Assembly (NCBI GenBank): GCA_963995525.1 | Contig: OZ023210.1 | Coordinates: forward strand, 21,187,913 to 21,251,912 | Reading direction: 5' to 3' | Origin: Escarpia spicata | Taxonomy: Eukaryota; Annelida; Polychaeta; Sabellida; Siboglinidae | DNA length: 64,000 nucleotides | Shown: in pieces, positions 16,117 through 29,879 of the stretch | Numbering within the stretch: the stretch's first letter is position 1 | Layout: every line of letters begins with the position of its first letter | Position numbers and translations under genes: made by a program | The notes under the pieces: model-generated | Databases searched by the model: none | What the model saw: the letters and a program-made list of their open reading frames with translations, nothing else | What the model was told of the DNA's origin: nothing

Positions 16117-17165
16117 TTAGATGCCAACAAACTCACTCTTCATATTGGTAAAACCTCATGTATATGCTACTGTGTTCAAGACAATTTTTTTCTCTACAAG
16201 GTCAAAAAATTGAACAGGCAGAATCCTATAAATATATAGGTGTCACTATTGATCAGGATCTCACATTTAACACATAGAAAATGTTATACATAAAATCAAC
16301 AGGTCACTCAGTGTATTGAAACGTACTAATCCATTTAATCCTCTCTCAAGTCGGGTTACATTAAATAACACTATGGTATTACCTCATTTGGATTATTGTA
16401 GTTCTCTATGGGATGCTTTCTCAGATTCTAACATAACCAGACTTCAAAAATTACAGAATCGTGGAATGCGTATTATCCTGGGGTGCCATCACAGGACACA
16501 CTTCTCTGATGTGTTAACATTTCTAAAATTGTTAAATGTTCGTCAAAGATTTATTCTTCTGAAAGGTAATATTATGTACAACATTGTAAATGGTAAAACT
16601 CCAAACTGTCTTTAAAAAGTAACTCCTGGCATATCTCACAGTTATTGTACAATATCTAAATAATTCAATAATGTCTTCCAAACACATAGTCACCAAAAGT
16701 CTTTAAAATATACTGGCACATCATTGTGGAACAACCTACCATCTAAAGTAAAAAATAAAAAAACTGTTGCCAATTTCAAAAATCAATGTGTTCTGTATAT
16801 CATCGGTAAACAATAAGTATCAGGTTAAATGCCTGTCTTTCATATTGTAAATATGTTCGTTTTAAATTGTATATCATACTACATTCTCATAACTTGATTA
16901 CATATTGTGGCATCATCACTTTGGGGGTCTATTTAACATCAACAAAATGCTCCCCCCTGGGTGCTGATACCACAACTCCACCATTATTCTTCAGTATTAT
17001 ATTTCCATCCAGTATACCGGCTCACTTACTTTTACATACATTATTTATTATATTGTTTACATATGTTAAATATGTATTATATTTTTATCATAATGTATGC
17101 ATGTCATCACTACCAAAACAGTTTTAACTGAATGTAGTCTGTGAATAAATATATTGTATCTTATA
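16117..17165 (+). mobile_element. LINE 3' fragment (CR1/Jockey-like RT C-terminal region)
   Basis: Frameshifted but readable: WLDANKLTLHIGKTS, SYKYIGVTIDQDLTFNT, then an intact piece with LPHLDYCSSLWDAFSDSN and ITRLQKLQNRGMRIILG, typical of the RT thumb/connection of CR1-group LINEs. The remainder to about 17165 looks like a 3' UTR ending in an AATAAATATATTG tail. Dead copy, 5' truncated. Confidence 0.8.
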
Positions 17166-17409
17166 GCGCCAATAATGCATTACATTTTTATTATATCGTT
17201 CCCCAAAGCCAGTGTATTATTTTGTATGGTTTCAGCTTGCGATACTAAACAAATGCGCGTGCGTCAGTAATCCCATAAACCCACGCGCGGCCTTCGTGTC
17301 GTATATGGAGTAAGAAAGTAGTGATTAAAATTCCTGTCAAATTTCGTCTGTTTGAAGCAAATGAGATAACCTATTTAACAATAGTGGAGTTTAATACGAA
17401 CTTAGTATA

Positions 17410-20400
17410 ATGTCTGAAAACGCAGACTCGGATCCAGACCATTTTGGGGACGGTTGGATAAGGAAATGGGAGGACCAATGTCGTCAAGATTGGGAAGACG
17501 AGTCCAATATGGAAGACATAATTCAACGTGAAAATGAGAGAGAAGCACAGAGACTTTGGATGTCCTTTCAGAATTGCGCTACGGCAATAGCTCAGTTATA
17601 TAAAGGTGAGCTGTATAGATTGCATCCTTTTCATTTTTTTGAAGCCAACAGAATATGCATAGGCGTGGCAGAATAAACGTCGCCAAAATGGTGAACCGTC
17701 TGAGTCTGACGAACAGTGTCACTGTCAGTCACTCAGTGTGCTGTGTGGAATCAAATAAAACGGGTCGTGATGCGTAATTGTTTATCAGTACAGTGTATTG
17801 GAATGAGTTTCAGTAAATTTACCTATTATGCAACGTATTAAAGAGCATGCTTCCTGTAATACTTTTTATTCACGGACTCAGTAAAACCGAAAGCCGTGGA
17901 CAGGAGAGAAGTTAGTTTTCTAGCGCTAAATATAAAAGCTGTCTAGCTTAGCCTTAAGGCTAAGCTTAGCCTTAGCCTAACTTAGCCACTGGCTTGCCTA
18001 AAGGCTAAAGGAATATAATGGTCAAATATAATAGCATGCAGTACTAGTGAGGGTAATCCTGGATCTTCTTGGCCTTTATTATTAACGTTATTAAACAATC
18101 TTTTTACCTAATTGTTTCGAAGCTGCCATATTCGTTTCATCATACCCCATCATTGTAGACACAAAACCGAATTGTATTTGTTAAATTTATTGTCTTTTGG
18201 GGACTTTTATGCAACAAAACAGCACTGTTTGACAGGTATGTGTTTTGTTGATATGGTGATCATCCGAAATCTACTCCAAACGTGTCACGGTGCCATCACA
18301 ACTGGAAAGATGATGCCACTAATGCATATCTAGTTCTGCTTTACGCACGTATTCTGAAATCTCATTGAAATGTTGAATTTATAGATACAAAATATATAAA
18401 TCGATATTTTAATATTAAAAACCGCAAACAATTTACACCTAAAAGACCATTTCACTGACAATTATCTCGACAACAGTGTCATGAAACAGACTAAGTTACA
18501 GCGATTTTGTAACTTTCCGGTTGTGATGGCACCGCGACACGTTTGGAGTCCCCCAAACACAATAAATTTAACAAATACAGTTCGGTTTTATGTCTATAAT
18601 ATTGGGGAATGATGAAACGAATACGGCAGCGTTGAAAAAATTTGGTAAAAAGATCGTTTAATAGCGTTAATAATAAAGGCCAAGAAGATCCATGATTACC
18701 CTAGTGAGTGTCCAAGGTAATATAACTCAAACATTCATTTTAGTTAATGTTAAATCCTTTGATTTGTAATCATAAAATTTTGCTCTCAAACTTTCATATC
18801 CACACAAATTATAGTTCTTACCTCAGGCTCAAAACTCGAGAATGGTCAAAAGTTGTCCATGATTGAGCATTGAGACCGTCTCCAGGTTTTGTTTTCTATA
18901 GTTGTTTTCCAATTTCTCTATTGATATTAGTGCTAATATTGTTGTTACTGTTGGCATTACCTTTGCCTAGGCTAGTTCATGAAGTAGTTGTATTGGTTTA
19001 AGTGGACTCTCCAATCTCTTTGGGGGCGGGACTTCAGTTGCTTGATGGTCTACCTGAACTTGTGTCATTTGATTTATTAATTATATTCTGTAATCTAATT
19101 ATATTCTGTATAAGTAGTATCCCCATTTCACTTTCTGTTCAGCATCATATTATAGTTTCTCTTTTCCCCCCTATGCCGATTTCTTATAATAGTTTCTATT
19201 ATTTTGATTATGCTTTATATAAAGGTAAGTTCTTATCACAGCCTTTAGGCAGTTAGGGCTGCTCAAAATCAAGCCCTTTGCACTTCACATGCAAACTATT
19301 CCTTCAAATATATCCAAGTTGTCAATCCATTATAAACAGAAAGTAAAAACCTGTTGGCCAGCTTTTATTTTGTAAGACTGATAGCTTGTCCCAATTACCA
19401 ACAGTGCTGAGTAACTTCTTGTGAAGATTGAATTAGTAAAACAGTGGTGTGTCATACAGGACTCGGAGAATAATAAAAATGTTGGTCAACATATTAAATT
19501 GGATAATTCTGTGAGTTGGTGATGAAAAAATTCTTGTAACTTACTTTAAAAAGTTAATGATCTTAACAAGAAGTCAGAAGTTGTTTAATTAAAATATAAG
19601 CTTTTTACCGTGTTGACAAAATGTTGTATCTGAAAAGAAAAAGTCATATTGACAACCAAGTGTCGCACGAGAATTTTTTTACTGACATCACAATTAACAC
19701 TTGAAAGTCATTCTAATCACCTTTTTTATTAAACAACTTGAAAGTATGTCACATATATGCAGAGCTTTAATTCAGCATTTGTACATAATGAAAAAATTTA
19801 ACATCATTTATGAAAATTAACAATGTCGTCATACGGGATGAATTGTGTCGTATGGGACAACCTAAACTGTTATTATATAAGAATAAGCTCTGTCTTTAAA
19901 AGCATCAGTGTAAATGTCCAATAAAATCATACCTATAGGAATGTACTTTCCAATTAGGCTTTATTTCAACAACCAGACAGCATACAGTTACTGGTTCAAA
20001 TTTAGAAGATTTGAAAATACAACATTGAAGAGTCCAACAAAAAACCATGAAGTCTAGGTTCAGTTTCAATATTTTGTCAATAGAGTTACAACCACGTGTT
20101 GTCGTTTCTCAGAAACATTGTAAACTATACTGACTTTATTGGCGGTATTTTGAAACAAACATGACTACTCTGCAACAATATTTTAAAACACTCAAGACAA
20201 ATTGCTACGAAGTGTCATGGCGCCCGTGGTACCTCGTGCCCCGACGTAAACGGGGGTGCCAGTGGAAGGATCTAACGTAAACCGTTTCATGATCGTTGTC
20301 TGGCTGTCCAATAAGCGCATGGAAGACATGTTGCTAATTAAATGTAGTTGTCACATCGTTAGAACACACATAAGTGTACATATTCCGGTTTCGAATGCAA

Positions 20401-23400
20401 AACTCAAAGGAATAACAACAGCCTAGGTTAGGCTGGCTCAAAGTGATATAGCCCACGTTTCGTAGTTCTAACAAATTCCGTTGGATGGCGTCATATAGCA
20501 GCATCAGTGATTTGAACATTCATAATTGTTAATATGATTGCAGCATTGCTGCATGAGAAACAACCAGACATTTATGTTATTGTGTGACAGGAATTATTTT
20601 AGTATGTAAATTGATTATGTACGCCATTGTACGGTTGTTTTTGTGCAAATATTGCACAAATAAATTTTGTTAGAAAACTTAACCACACAGTAAAACAGTA
20701 TTATTTAGGTGCAGAGATCATAACATTGTGATATTTTAAATATTTGACAATGTATTATTTTTTTAAGTTAACTGAAATAAAATAAAAAAATTCTTAACAT
20801 AAATTGGCTTTTTTTCATTAAAAAAGGTACTTTTAGTTTATTTTTATATTTTATGATTGGTCACACTGAGTATGATTACCAAAATTTACCATGCTGGTAT
20901 ATGTATATATATATACTCATAGTTGCATGTCCTATTATGCGTTCAATCGCGTGCCCGACCACACTACGTAGAATGTCGAACAAAATTTGGACTGACCAAA
21001 ATTTGATCCTGGGTGAGGATCTGCTGCACGTACTTCTGCAAAATGCTTCCAAATAAATTCCTGCTGGTATTTTGTTAATAGAACTTGAAGAAGCTGCCTT
21101 GCCTCATGGACTGAAATTTATTTTAGTAGTAAATCAAACTTGAGATGAGCTATGCTTAAAAAAGATACCAAAACTGTGATGTGTCGTACAGGCAATTTTC
21201 ATTGATCAATTAAATATAATCTAATTGAAGAAAATATTTTGTGGCTAATTATATTATTACTTATAGGTTGAATTTAGAGAATTTGAAGTCAAAAATCTTT
21301 GCATGGAAAATAACCGTAAATTATGAAAACTCAGCCTTGTGTGTGTCGTATGGGACATGGCACTAAATGAATTATGGTAACAACTAACACATTTCACATT
21401 CAATTAATTTTTTTAAATGTTTTTTTGACATTGGATATACCCTTAATGAGTTGACTTATAGCAGTTAACCCATTAGACCACAGCCAGTTATATTGGCATG
21501 TGTCCCTGTTCCCCACGCTGCTGCCACAGATCTCAACATTTCTGGGTGCCAGCAGTTTGTAAGCTGTATCTTCAAAACTATTGATTTTCTATAATTGCAA
21601 GTTTTGTTTAATTTGATGTCCATTGAATTATCTTTAAAATGATGTGACTGTGGTGTTGATTGGTTTAATATATGTTGTTATTTATTGGTGACAAACGTAA
21701 GAAATTTATATTCTGGACAACTATAGAGTGGAATATCATACATTTTATTGACATCAAATGCATTCTACTGTGTATTTACACTTGCCATGCCTTGGTTAGA
21801 CATGAAACAATGTAAATCAGTTTACTTTGTATAAATATAGATAGCAAACACAGCTTTATAAGTCTTCCATCTTGGTTGCTGTCATTCAACATATGGCTTC
21901 TGTGTCGTGTCAGCGTCACTCGTCAGTGTTGACATTATGATCACTAGTATATTGACACCTGAAACAACCAAATGTTGACTATTAGAACACTTGACAGAGT
22001 GTTAGAATACATACCCTAATAATTTATTCTAATAAAAAAGACTTTTCATATAGTAACATAAACAACGAAACAAACAAAACCCAAGGCCAAGTCATCCATT
22101 TTATCGCTCATTCAGTTGCCTTTCGAACGTAATGTCAACTTACCTTTACCTGTGTTAGAAATGTCCCATCCTACGAAATAAAAGCACAAACTTCGTCATT
22201 AGTAAACAACTACGATGTCCAAGGCGCTGCCATTTTTGAAGGTCCACAGGTGGTGAACTTCTATTGCGAAAAACTCAATATTTTTAAAGCAAGCACATGT
22301 CGAAAATACCCACAATTTATAGCTCAGATGTCAAGGAATCAGCCAGTATTAGTATCTTAAGTATCTGCAAGGTGGGGCCACCGCTAGATGCTTTATCTCC
22401 ACCGGACACTTTCGGGCACTCTGGGGAGAAAACACCCAGACGCTTTCGGACACGCAGGGTCTAATGGGTTAATAACTTAAACAAAGCTTATTTAAACAAA
22501 AAATTACTTAATGAAAGTCAGATTCAGAAAATGTCTGAAAAAATTTAATCTACTTTTCTTATTATCCACAAAAAATACCTTCTAAAAATGTTCATCAAAA
22601 ACTAAATTGTCACAATCATTTGATATATCTAAGCACATGAATCACCTATCAACAGGTTAGTCAGAGCAATTTTCAATTTAGCATGCAAGGACACCTTTCC
22701 ATGGAATCGCCCTGGTTTGGAAAAGACAAATGACTTTTGCGTAAAACGCATTTCTGTTGGCAACTTGGCATACCCCTTATAATGTGTTTTAATACTAGCT
22801 TCAAATGGTGCATTCTGATGTTTTCCATTGGAAGTTAGAAGGGAAACAATAAGATATGTATTCATTTAAATAAAAATGGTTTTATTGCAAAAATGAAAGT
22901 AACAAAATCTTGCACATTCATTATGTTCAAAGCACACTAACATTGAAATAGTTAAATTGACAATTTTGAATGTAGAGGTGTACATTAGTATCTAGCATGT
23001 TATAACATTATAAACGCACATGTTTGGTATGTTTATTATCACAAAAAAATACTTGTTTGTTGTGCTTTTCTTTAAATTTATGTTTACTTTAACCAAAATG
23101 TGTAATCAAGTGTCACATTTTGCATTATAACTGATAGTGCAAACATTTTTTGGGTAAATTATTAGCTAGCATGTCAAAAGATGCTTCAAATACAATGTCA
23201 CACACCTTGTTGGAAACCCCATTTTTGCTAAATGGCCGTTGATTGGATGTCGTGTTCACATCTGGTGGGATATCGCAAGAATTATTTATGCTAAGTCAGT
23301 AAGTTTCTCTTGTTTTTATAAAACACCCCAGTGCACTCTCTGTGAATTGTAAGCCGCAGTGTAGTTATCATTTTTAGAAGCAGAACAACTGTGCACAGTT

Positions 23401-26400
23401 TGGTTATCATGCAGTGAGAAAAAACAGCAGACAGAATAACTGCCAACAAAATTGCAGGGTATATAATTTAGTTTGTAAATGTCCTGTTATAAATTTGCCC
23501 GAGTTATGTTTTAGAACTTTGAACACAAAGAGCAGCAGAACATTAATTAAAAATTATTAATTAATTAGACAAAATGTGAGCATGTGAAATAAGTGAGGCA
23601 GCAATTTTGGTCAACATTGGATAATGATCACATACCAGGGGATAAACTGCAATACATGCCGTATATAATTTAGCACAAACATACTTGATTAATGATTGTT
23701 AATTTTCCATTTAAAGAGTACTTTGCACTAAAAAATTATGGCAAATTATTGTAAACAAACTGTAACACAATATTACAATAACTGTAATTAATTACAAACA
23801 TACATTTTGTGTTATGAAGGTAAAAATATTTATTGTCAGTCATTTAATTACATCAACCACTGGTTGGTGTACCACACCATATTTGTATTTTATATTACTT
23901 CATTCACACTTTGCAGCTATGTGTGTAAACTGAATTTGTTCACTGATATTGCATCATTTGCATGTGTTATGTATGAATGTTCAATATATAATCATTGATA
24001 TAGTGTTAATCAAAGATAAATATGATTTTTATGCTTTTGATATTAACAAAATTAGAATATACACTTTGCCCAACATGTATGTATCTTAACAAAGCATCAC
24101 ATTTATTGTCAAAACTATCAGACAAAGTTCAAAGCCACATAATAAACAGTTTCCCCCTGTTATTGATTAGTCTGTTTATCCAAGTTGTCTTGTTTCAGAT
24201 GGAAGTAACCAGAATGCAGTTTCCATATGGATACCATTTCAGAATGCTGCCAGTTCAGTTTCCCTAATGTACAGAGGTGAGTTTTATTTATTAATCAACA
24301 CTTTCAACGTTTTTAAAGGATGTTTATCTGGTTGTTGATGCCGTGACTGCTTTTGTGATTATGCCGTCTTAAAACAGTAGTTGGTTGATCTAGATTCATT
24401 GCAGCACTTGGTAAATACTCATGAATACATTGATTTATTTACCAAAAAAGCATTGCATAGTGTTGCTAGTTTCAATTTGCATAACAGTCTGAGTGGGGAT
24501 GTTATTATTGGAAATAATTTATCTGACATGTGGTGGTGATTAGAATGTTTGCGTTATTACCTTCCCCTCGACTTCCTTTATAGTCAGTTGACACTGCTAC
24601 TTATAGGTACTCTGTGGCTTATTCATTACTTTGATGGTGGTGGGCCTATGTTTCAGAAAGAATCACCCACTCCTTTATTATCACCTGCCCCCTTGTGAAC
24701 CTGTTACACCAGTCTACCACATGTCGGACATATCTTAACAGTCTAAATAGATCTATGCTTGTACAATCACAGCAAGTGTTAGCTTTGTTTACAATTTATC
24801 TGTTTGAAACATGGTTCGTTCCATGTCAAATCACTTCAAGATTTCTACCAGATAATGCCCAAATAAACAAATCTCAAATTTTTGCTTTATATTGTTAATA
24901 GTTTCTGAGATAAATTAGGTCTGTTACTTTACGTATTTTCAAACATAAATTACTGACCTTGTTGTTTTGGCAAAGTTTGAGGTCCAATAACTCAGTAGCA
25001 CACCATGTATATATTACCATTGTTCATATCTTCCTGAGTCATCAAGTTTGTTGTAAATTGTTGAACTGTTAATTAGTTATTGCATGAAGTCACAAACTCA
25101 CAATCACATGGTGCTGTCATTATGGTTACACTTAGTTCCGCTAATTAGTCATAATTGGTATGCATTCAAAATACTACTGGTTTCCTGTTTATCCATTTAA
25201 TGGTACTTACAGGGTTAGTACTAGCAACAAACTTGTTCCCTTCAAATCATGTTAATTATCTCCTCTGCTCATTTAATTCAGATATGTTCCTTGTGTCCAT
25301 CCTCTCTGTGTGGAGCCTGCTGGCACTGTGTCTCTCAACGTAATTTGTTGCTGTGTTCAGACAGTCTAGACACCATGCGGAGGAGCTACGACATGGGCAG
25401 TCAGTCAGGCTACCTACGACGCACACGTGACATCCTGTCGTGGGCGAAGAAACGACGTCACCACATTCGTCGTGAGGACCTCGTAGCGTTTCTCTGCGGC
25501 AAGGCGCCCCCTGTACGGCACAGAGGCTCCACCTCGCTCAATCGATCAGCAAGTAGGGTATCGGTAGATCGGTCATCACCACGGTTACCGCCCGCCACTG
25601 AGCCAATGGAAGACCAGGCGGAACCTGACCTGCAACCGTTCAGAGACGCCCTCGCATTGCAAGGTAGGTAGCATTGTCAAAGTCTAATTGTAGAAGATGT
25701 CCAATATATTGCAATGAATGTATCGATCGTGATCTCAGTTTTGATGATGTAGATGCTTTATTGCCCGTTGTTGCTGCTTACATCTGAAGTTTACTTAAAG
25801 CTTACCTGACTGAGAGTTTGTGGTGTTTTAATTAATGATTGGCATAGGTATGGCTTCAAACTAGTGTTGTTCAGATTTATCAATTTCGTCGACAATTGGT
25901 TGGTCCATACTTTCGGTCAACGATCAATCACAATCTAGTGTCATTGTGTGATCAGTCATTTTTGATTATTTTCATTCTGAATTTCATTCATTATCGTTAC
26001 ATCATTTAGCCTTCCAAGATCGCATGACGTACATTGCAAACAATCAACCATGACAGGAAAAGTGAAGAGTTTTTTGGAAAATTTACTATTATACTTGCTC
26101 AATAGAAACACTCGGAATAAGAAACATTTCAGGTTTTTGGGGGGATAACTTATTGGCCTTGCCTGTGAATTTTTAAGGTCACTGCTATGATATAATGTTG
26201 ACATTTGAGTTGACAATGAGATAATGTTCTCTCCCTATAATACAGTGCAGTAAAAATATGAATGTGGCTTGAGATTTGTTCACAAATTCACATTATAATG
26301 ACATGCCGTCCTTTGTTCCTGTAGGACTCAGTGGTGCTATGTCGAACGTGAGCGTGCGACACAACTCGAGCTCATCAGCTGGCGTAGGCTACGAGCAATC

Positions 26401-26530
26401 CAACGTCAACGAACTTCACTGTTTCATTATGGACGAGATGTCACGTCGGAGTGAGCCCCGCAAACGGACTTCGTCGAATGGCGATGTAATAATGGACTCC
26501 CCAAGTCGTAAACGCAGTCGACTGTTCTGA
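17410..26530 (+). CDS. HAPSTR1: HAPSTR1 (C16orf72) homologue, complete, four coding exons
   Basis: Exons 17410-17605, 24199-24276, 25361-25663 and 26325-26530 give about 260 residues (human protein 275). Landmarks: WIRKWEDQC and FQNCATAIAQLYK (exon 1), SIWIPFQNAASSVSLMYR (exon 2), RRSYDMGSQSGYLRR, KKRRHHIRREDLVAFLCGK and DLQPFRDALALQG (exon 3), LSGAMSNVSV, RKRTSS and the basic end SRKRSRLF (exon 4). All junctions are phase 1, so exons 2 and 3 could each be skipped in frame. Exon 2 carries the second of two FQNxA repeats. Known: human HAPSTR1 is a nuclear stress-response factor that partners the ubiquitin ligase HUWE1. It is divergent from USP7, as in human. Identification is from recognised sequence blocks along the whole length. 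Confidence 0.93.
17945..17966. repeat. 22-bp perfect palindrome in a TTAGCC-rich stretch
   Basis: A perfect inverted repeat centred on CCTTAAGG, with arms AGCTTAGCCTT and AAGGCTAAGCT, inside a run of repeated TTAGCC/GGCTAA words (17940-18012). It lies in HAPSTR1 intron 1. Function unknown. Confidence 0.7.
18052..18701. mobile_element. 650-bp non-autonomous element with long terminal inverted repeats
   Basis: The left arm starts GGGTAATCCTGGATCTTC and the right end is its inverse GATCCATGATTACCC. The arms pair over about 260 bp at high similarity, with a spacer in the middle and an insertion in the left arm. Both ends are flanked by TAGTGA (18046-18051 and 18702-18707), a 6-bp target duplication. 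There is no transposase ORF, so it is a MITE or foldback element of unassigned superfamily in HAPSTR1 intron 1. Confidence 0.88.
18708..21464. other. HAPSTR1 intron 1, no gene seen
   Basis: AT-rich intron sequence. The phrase GTGTCGTATGGGACA recurs (19846 and 21337 areas) with weakly similar surroundings, suggesting an old duplication. No coding similarity or clear element ends were found. The stretch 22473-24198 up to exon 2 is likewise featureless. Confidence 0.5.
21469..22468. mobile_element. 1,000-bp piggyBac-type non-autonomous element (MITE)
   Basis: Termini CCCATTAGACC (21469-21479) and GGTCTAATGGG (22458-22468) are exact inverses and are flanked by TTAA on both sides (21465-21468, 22469-22472). 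Known: TTAA target duplication and CCC-starting inverted ends define piggyBac-like transposons. No transposase ORF lies inside. An internal part (about 21540-21985) matches the inverted segment 43425-43860. Inserted in HAPSTR1 intron 1. Confidence 0.88.
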
Positions 26531-27890
26531 TGTGATAGCAGGACATGTGGCTGAAGTATTGCGACACCACCATCAATTCTGTAATGGCGTCTCCACCACG
26601 TTATTCATTACCGCAGACGCACACACAGACACACAAGGGTGGCGTGTGTCTTGCCAGCTCGACGATGGCGTATGTACGTGCGTGGCAGTCAATGTAGACA
26701 GTCCGGCGTCTGCTCATACATTGTGTGATTACGTTCAGGCTACAGGACAAGTGTACGAGATGGCTCTAATAGCTATGGTGTCGACTGCGGTGAAGGACAG
26801 TGCTTCGTACGAAGAACGTTAACAATATTGTGCTATTGAATTTATGAGAAACCATGTTCAAACATTGGCCTAGTGTTTTTTGTCGCAAGTGATGATCTGC
26901 CATATTTCACTAATTGTACAATTCAAGAAAATTCAAAATGAAACGGAGTGCAAGTCGGCCTAGAAAGTGTTAGGTTGGCTAAATTGGCGTCATTCTATTT
27001 GTGCTGGAAGTAGCCGTCTTGGTTTTTGGATTCTGTTATCTGTACGTGCTTGCCATTGACCCATACATGTAGTAGCTATATGAACATTTTGTGTACAGAA
27101 GTATCAGGCGCATATATGTAGATCTAATATGTAGAGATGATCACATCGCTGTATGTCATCTAAGTTTATATATTGAAATCGTAATGCTATTTCAAACGAA
27201 ATTTAAACCACTCTGGCAGTAACTTTATTGACACTTTCATGCATTTGCAAATGTCAAAATTTGCTGGTTTGGGGTTGGTATATACAAACTAACTCTGCCA
27301 TAAGTATTTGTATGGATCAGTGTACTTGAAATGTGAAGGTTGAGTCGAAGTATGAAATATGGAAGCAACACTTCTGCAAACCTCGAATATAGGAGGTGGG
27401 CTTATGACATACTGTTCCTATGGGTCTAGCCGCAGATAATGGAGATGAAACACTGACTTTGGCTGTGTGCGCCAAGCAAGTCTTGCGTATTCAATTATTC
27501 GTCCTAGACAGCATCACATATATAATAATTATCATAGTAGGTTGTACTGGCTTAGGGAATATTGATACAGAACCTTGGAATCGTTAACATTGGTTACTGG
27601 TTTAACGTGACGTGTTATTTAACTGGCAAATTCAGTCGGATGCATGTATGCACATGCTTTGTGTTGCAGCAAACGAATTGCATACGCAATGCACCAGAAT
27701 TAATCTGCAGACAAAATCAATATCTTCATCTTTTATGTGTAATAATTTGTAATGCCAGAAGGCATCGTTCTCCATAAAAATATTTAAAGAGATGCTACGA
27801 GTTTGATAGTGTCAGGCCTTTCATTTGATGCTGTTTGCATTACTACAATGAAATGCAAGAATTTGCATTGACGTAATAAAATGGCTTGGC
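26531..27890 (+). other. Probable HAPSTR1 3' UTR
   Basis: Unique sequence following the stop codon. The first clear AATAAA is at 27875-27880. The first 290 nt are open in another frame (see rejected list) but no protein family is recognised. Confidence 0.45.
27875..27880 (+). terminator. Candidate HAPSTR1 poly(A) signal
   Basis: AATAAA 1.35 kb after the stop, followed within 25-50 nt by a GT-rich stretch (TGTTGGTGTATAGTGTG), the usual layout of an animal polyadenylation site. I saw no earlier AATAAA in the 3' region. Confidence 0.5.
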
Positions 27891-28689
27891 TTGAATCATG
27901 TTGGTGTATAGTGTGATTGGGTGCCAACAGGAGACCAGATACTCAAAGCAATGTGGGTCATCCTCATGGCCTCAACGCAAATCCATTTCGTCTAGCTTTG
28001 TCAAACAATTTAATTCACCATGATTTCTTGTAAAGGGTTGATTCAAATTATTTTAATCTGAATATAATAAATTCATGTAAGCAAACTGTTGTGTATAAAT
28101 GTTTTGTATGTCGGATGTTTAGGTGATATGTTAGAAACACCTTTAACTATTATTAATTAATATCGCTCTGTACTGAAATATTTAAACCCGACTATTCGTC
28201 ATCTTGACTTGATTTCTGAAACTGTTTTATTCTCATCCACTGATTACTTTTCTTTTCCATTCAGGTTCATCGAATATATCCATTTCTCCATAATAGTGTT
28301 GTTACTGCCAAAATAATTAACTGGACAGATATAACAAATTTCCTGGAAAAATCAGGAGAATACATGATAGATAGATATATTGAATGTGTAGACTATAGTT
28401 ATTATTGAGCTGGTGGTGTGCTTTTTTTACACTTTCACATTGAAAATGTCCATAAGGCACATTAATATACTTAATTCTCTGTTTTTTTATTATCAATGAT
28501 AATGGGCAACCCTGTATTATCTATCAGTAGTTTATATTTATGTCTGCCTCTGGTTTGTTTTGAAATGTTACATCTTCTGGGTTATAAAGGTACCAAATAA
28601 ACTAGTCCGTCGTTCAGGTTTGTGGCACTTTTAATCAAAAAAACTAGTAGGCGCTAAAGGTACCGTTGGCGGTGTGCAAAACCATAGTT

Positions 28690-29085
28690 ATGAAATACGC
28701 CTTTAGAAAAGAATGTGGTTTGGTAACACTAGAGACCAAGAGATGTAGAGATGATCACAGAAGTTTTTAAATATTGAATGTGTATGAAAACATTTTTTCT
28801 CGTTAATAAATGTAAAAGGACTAGAATACATCAAGTAACATTAGTGAAGGAACAAATCGTATTAGGTACAGGAAATTATTCTCACAGAGGATTATATAAA
28901 TAAATGGGTGGACCAGATTGTCTGCTGATTGTGTGGGTGCTAGCAACGTGAATATGTTAAAAAACTCAATCGACATATCTCGGAAGGGCGGGATACACAA
29001 ATAAAAAAGGTTGGACTCGATAAGCCAAATGCTTCCATGTCCACTTCCCATCAGGTTGATGCAATCTTGTTAAATAATGCCCTAG
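28690..29085 (+). mobile_element. Decayed LINE 3' fragment, same family as 49240-49790
   Basis: Readable pieces in shifted frames parallel the copy at 49.4 kb: a shared nucleotide block TTTGGTAACACTAGAGACCA against TTAACAACACTAGAGACCAG, then GCTGATTGTGTGGGTGCTAG and GGGCGGGATACACA, ending in a TCTTGTTAAA motif. It is heavily mutated, with no usable ORF. Confidence 0.7.
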
Positions 29086-29879
29086 CGGGTAGCTGCAATG
29101 CAAAATGCGGTGCACTGGTTGGTCACTAGATGGCAATACTGTAAACACTTGACACCGGCAGCTACGCCACAGTTGTAGACTGGCTTTAGTGCAGTTAGAT
29201 TAAGGTTATATTTTTTTTATGTCGTGACTGAATTTGTTTGCAATATTTGTATTTTGTCTCTGAGCAAAGCACAGCTAGGGCGTGTTAGTGATCTTATTCG
29301 AGATATTTATTTAATTTGGAAGGTATTTTGCGTCGCGATGTCCGTGTGATAAGTTTTTTACGGAATGGCAAAGCTGCAAGTGAGGTACGAGAAGCTAGCC
29401 TAACTGACATATAGCTCGTGGTATATCGACAACACATAATAACACAATTTGTTTCTTATAATCAATCAGATTCGGAATTATTGACAGTGACTTGTGGCGT
29501 TCCTCAAGGAAAAATCTAATTTATTGTTGTCATAGGTGGTTCCGCTATAAGCCCTTGCGGGTTTCTTAGGAATATCCTTAGTTGCACTACACTACTCTAC
29601 TGCATTACTTTGTTTTGTCTAGATCTTTGTAACTTAAATAAATGTATCATTGTTATTATTATTTATGTTCTTGCTAATGCTAACCAGCGATACTTTGACA
29701 AAATAACCAATTACAAATACACGGGGAGGGTATTTTTGGTAGTGAAATCAATAGTCCCTATTTGCACTCACAAAGAGATGGAAAGTCACCCAGAATAACC
29801 ATGTTAATGCTAGTGGATGTCACAATAGCAACATATGGACTATCATTGGCAGTAACCGGACATTGGAATTACAATTGAC

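Noticed and set aside
19440..21370. Recurring TGTCGTATGGGACA phrase
   Set aside because: Surrounding similarity is too weak by eye to define a repeat unit or a binding site.
26532..26822. 96-aa open frame just after the HAPSTR1 stop
   Set aside because: Begins at GTG without an ATG for most of its length, is out of frame with HAPSTR1, and shows no known domain; most likely 3' UTR.
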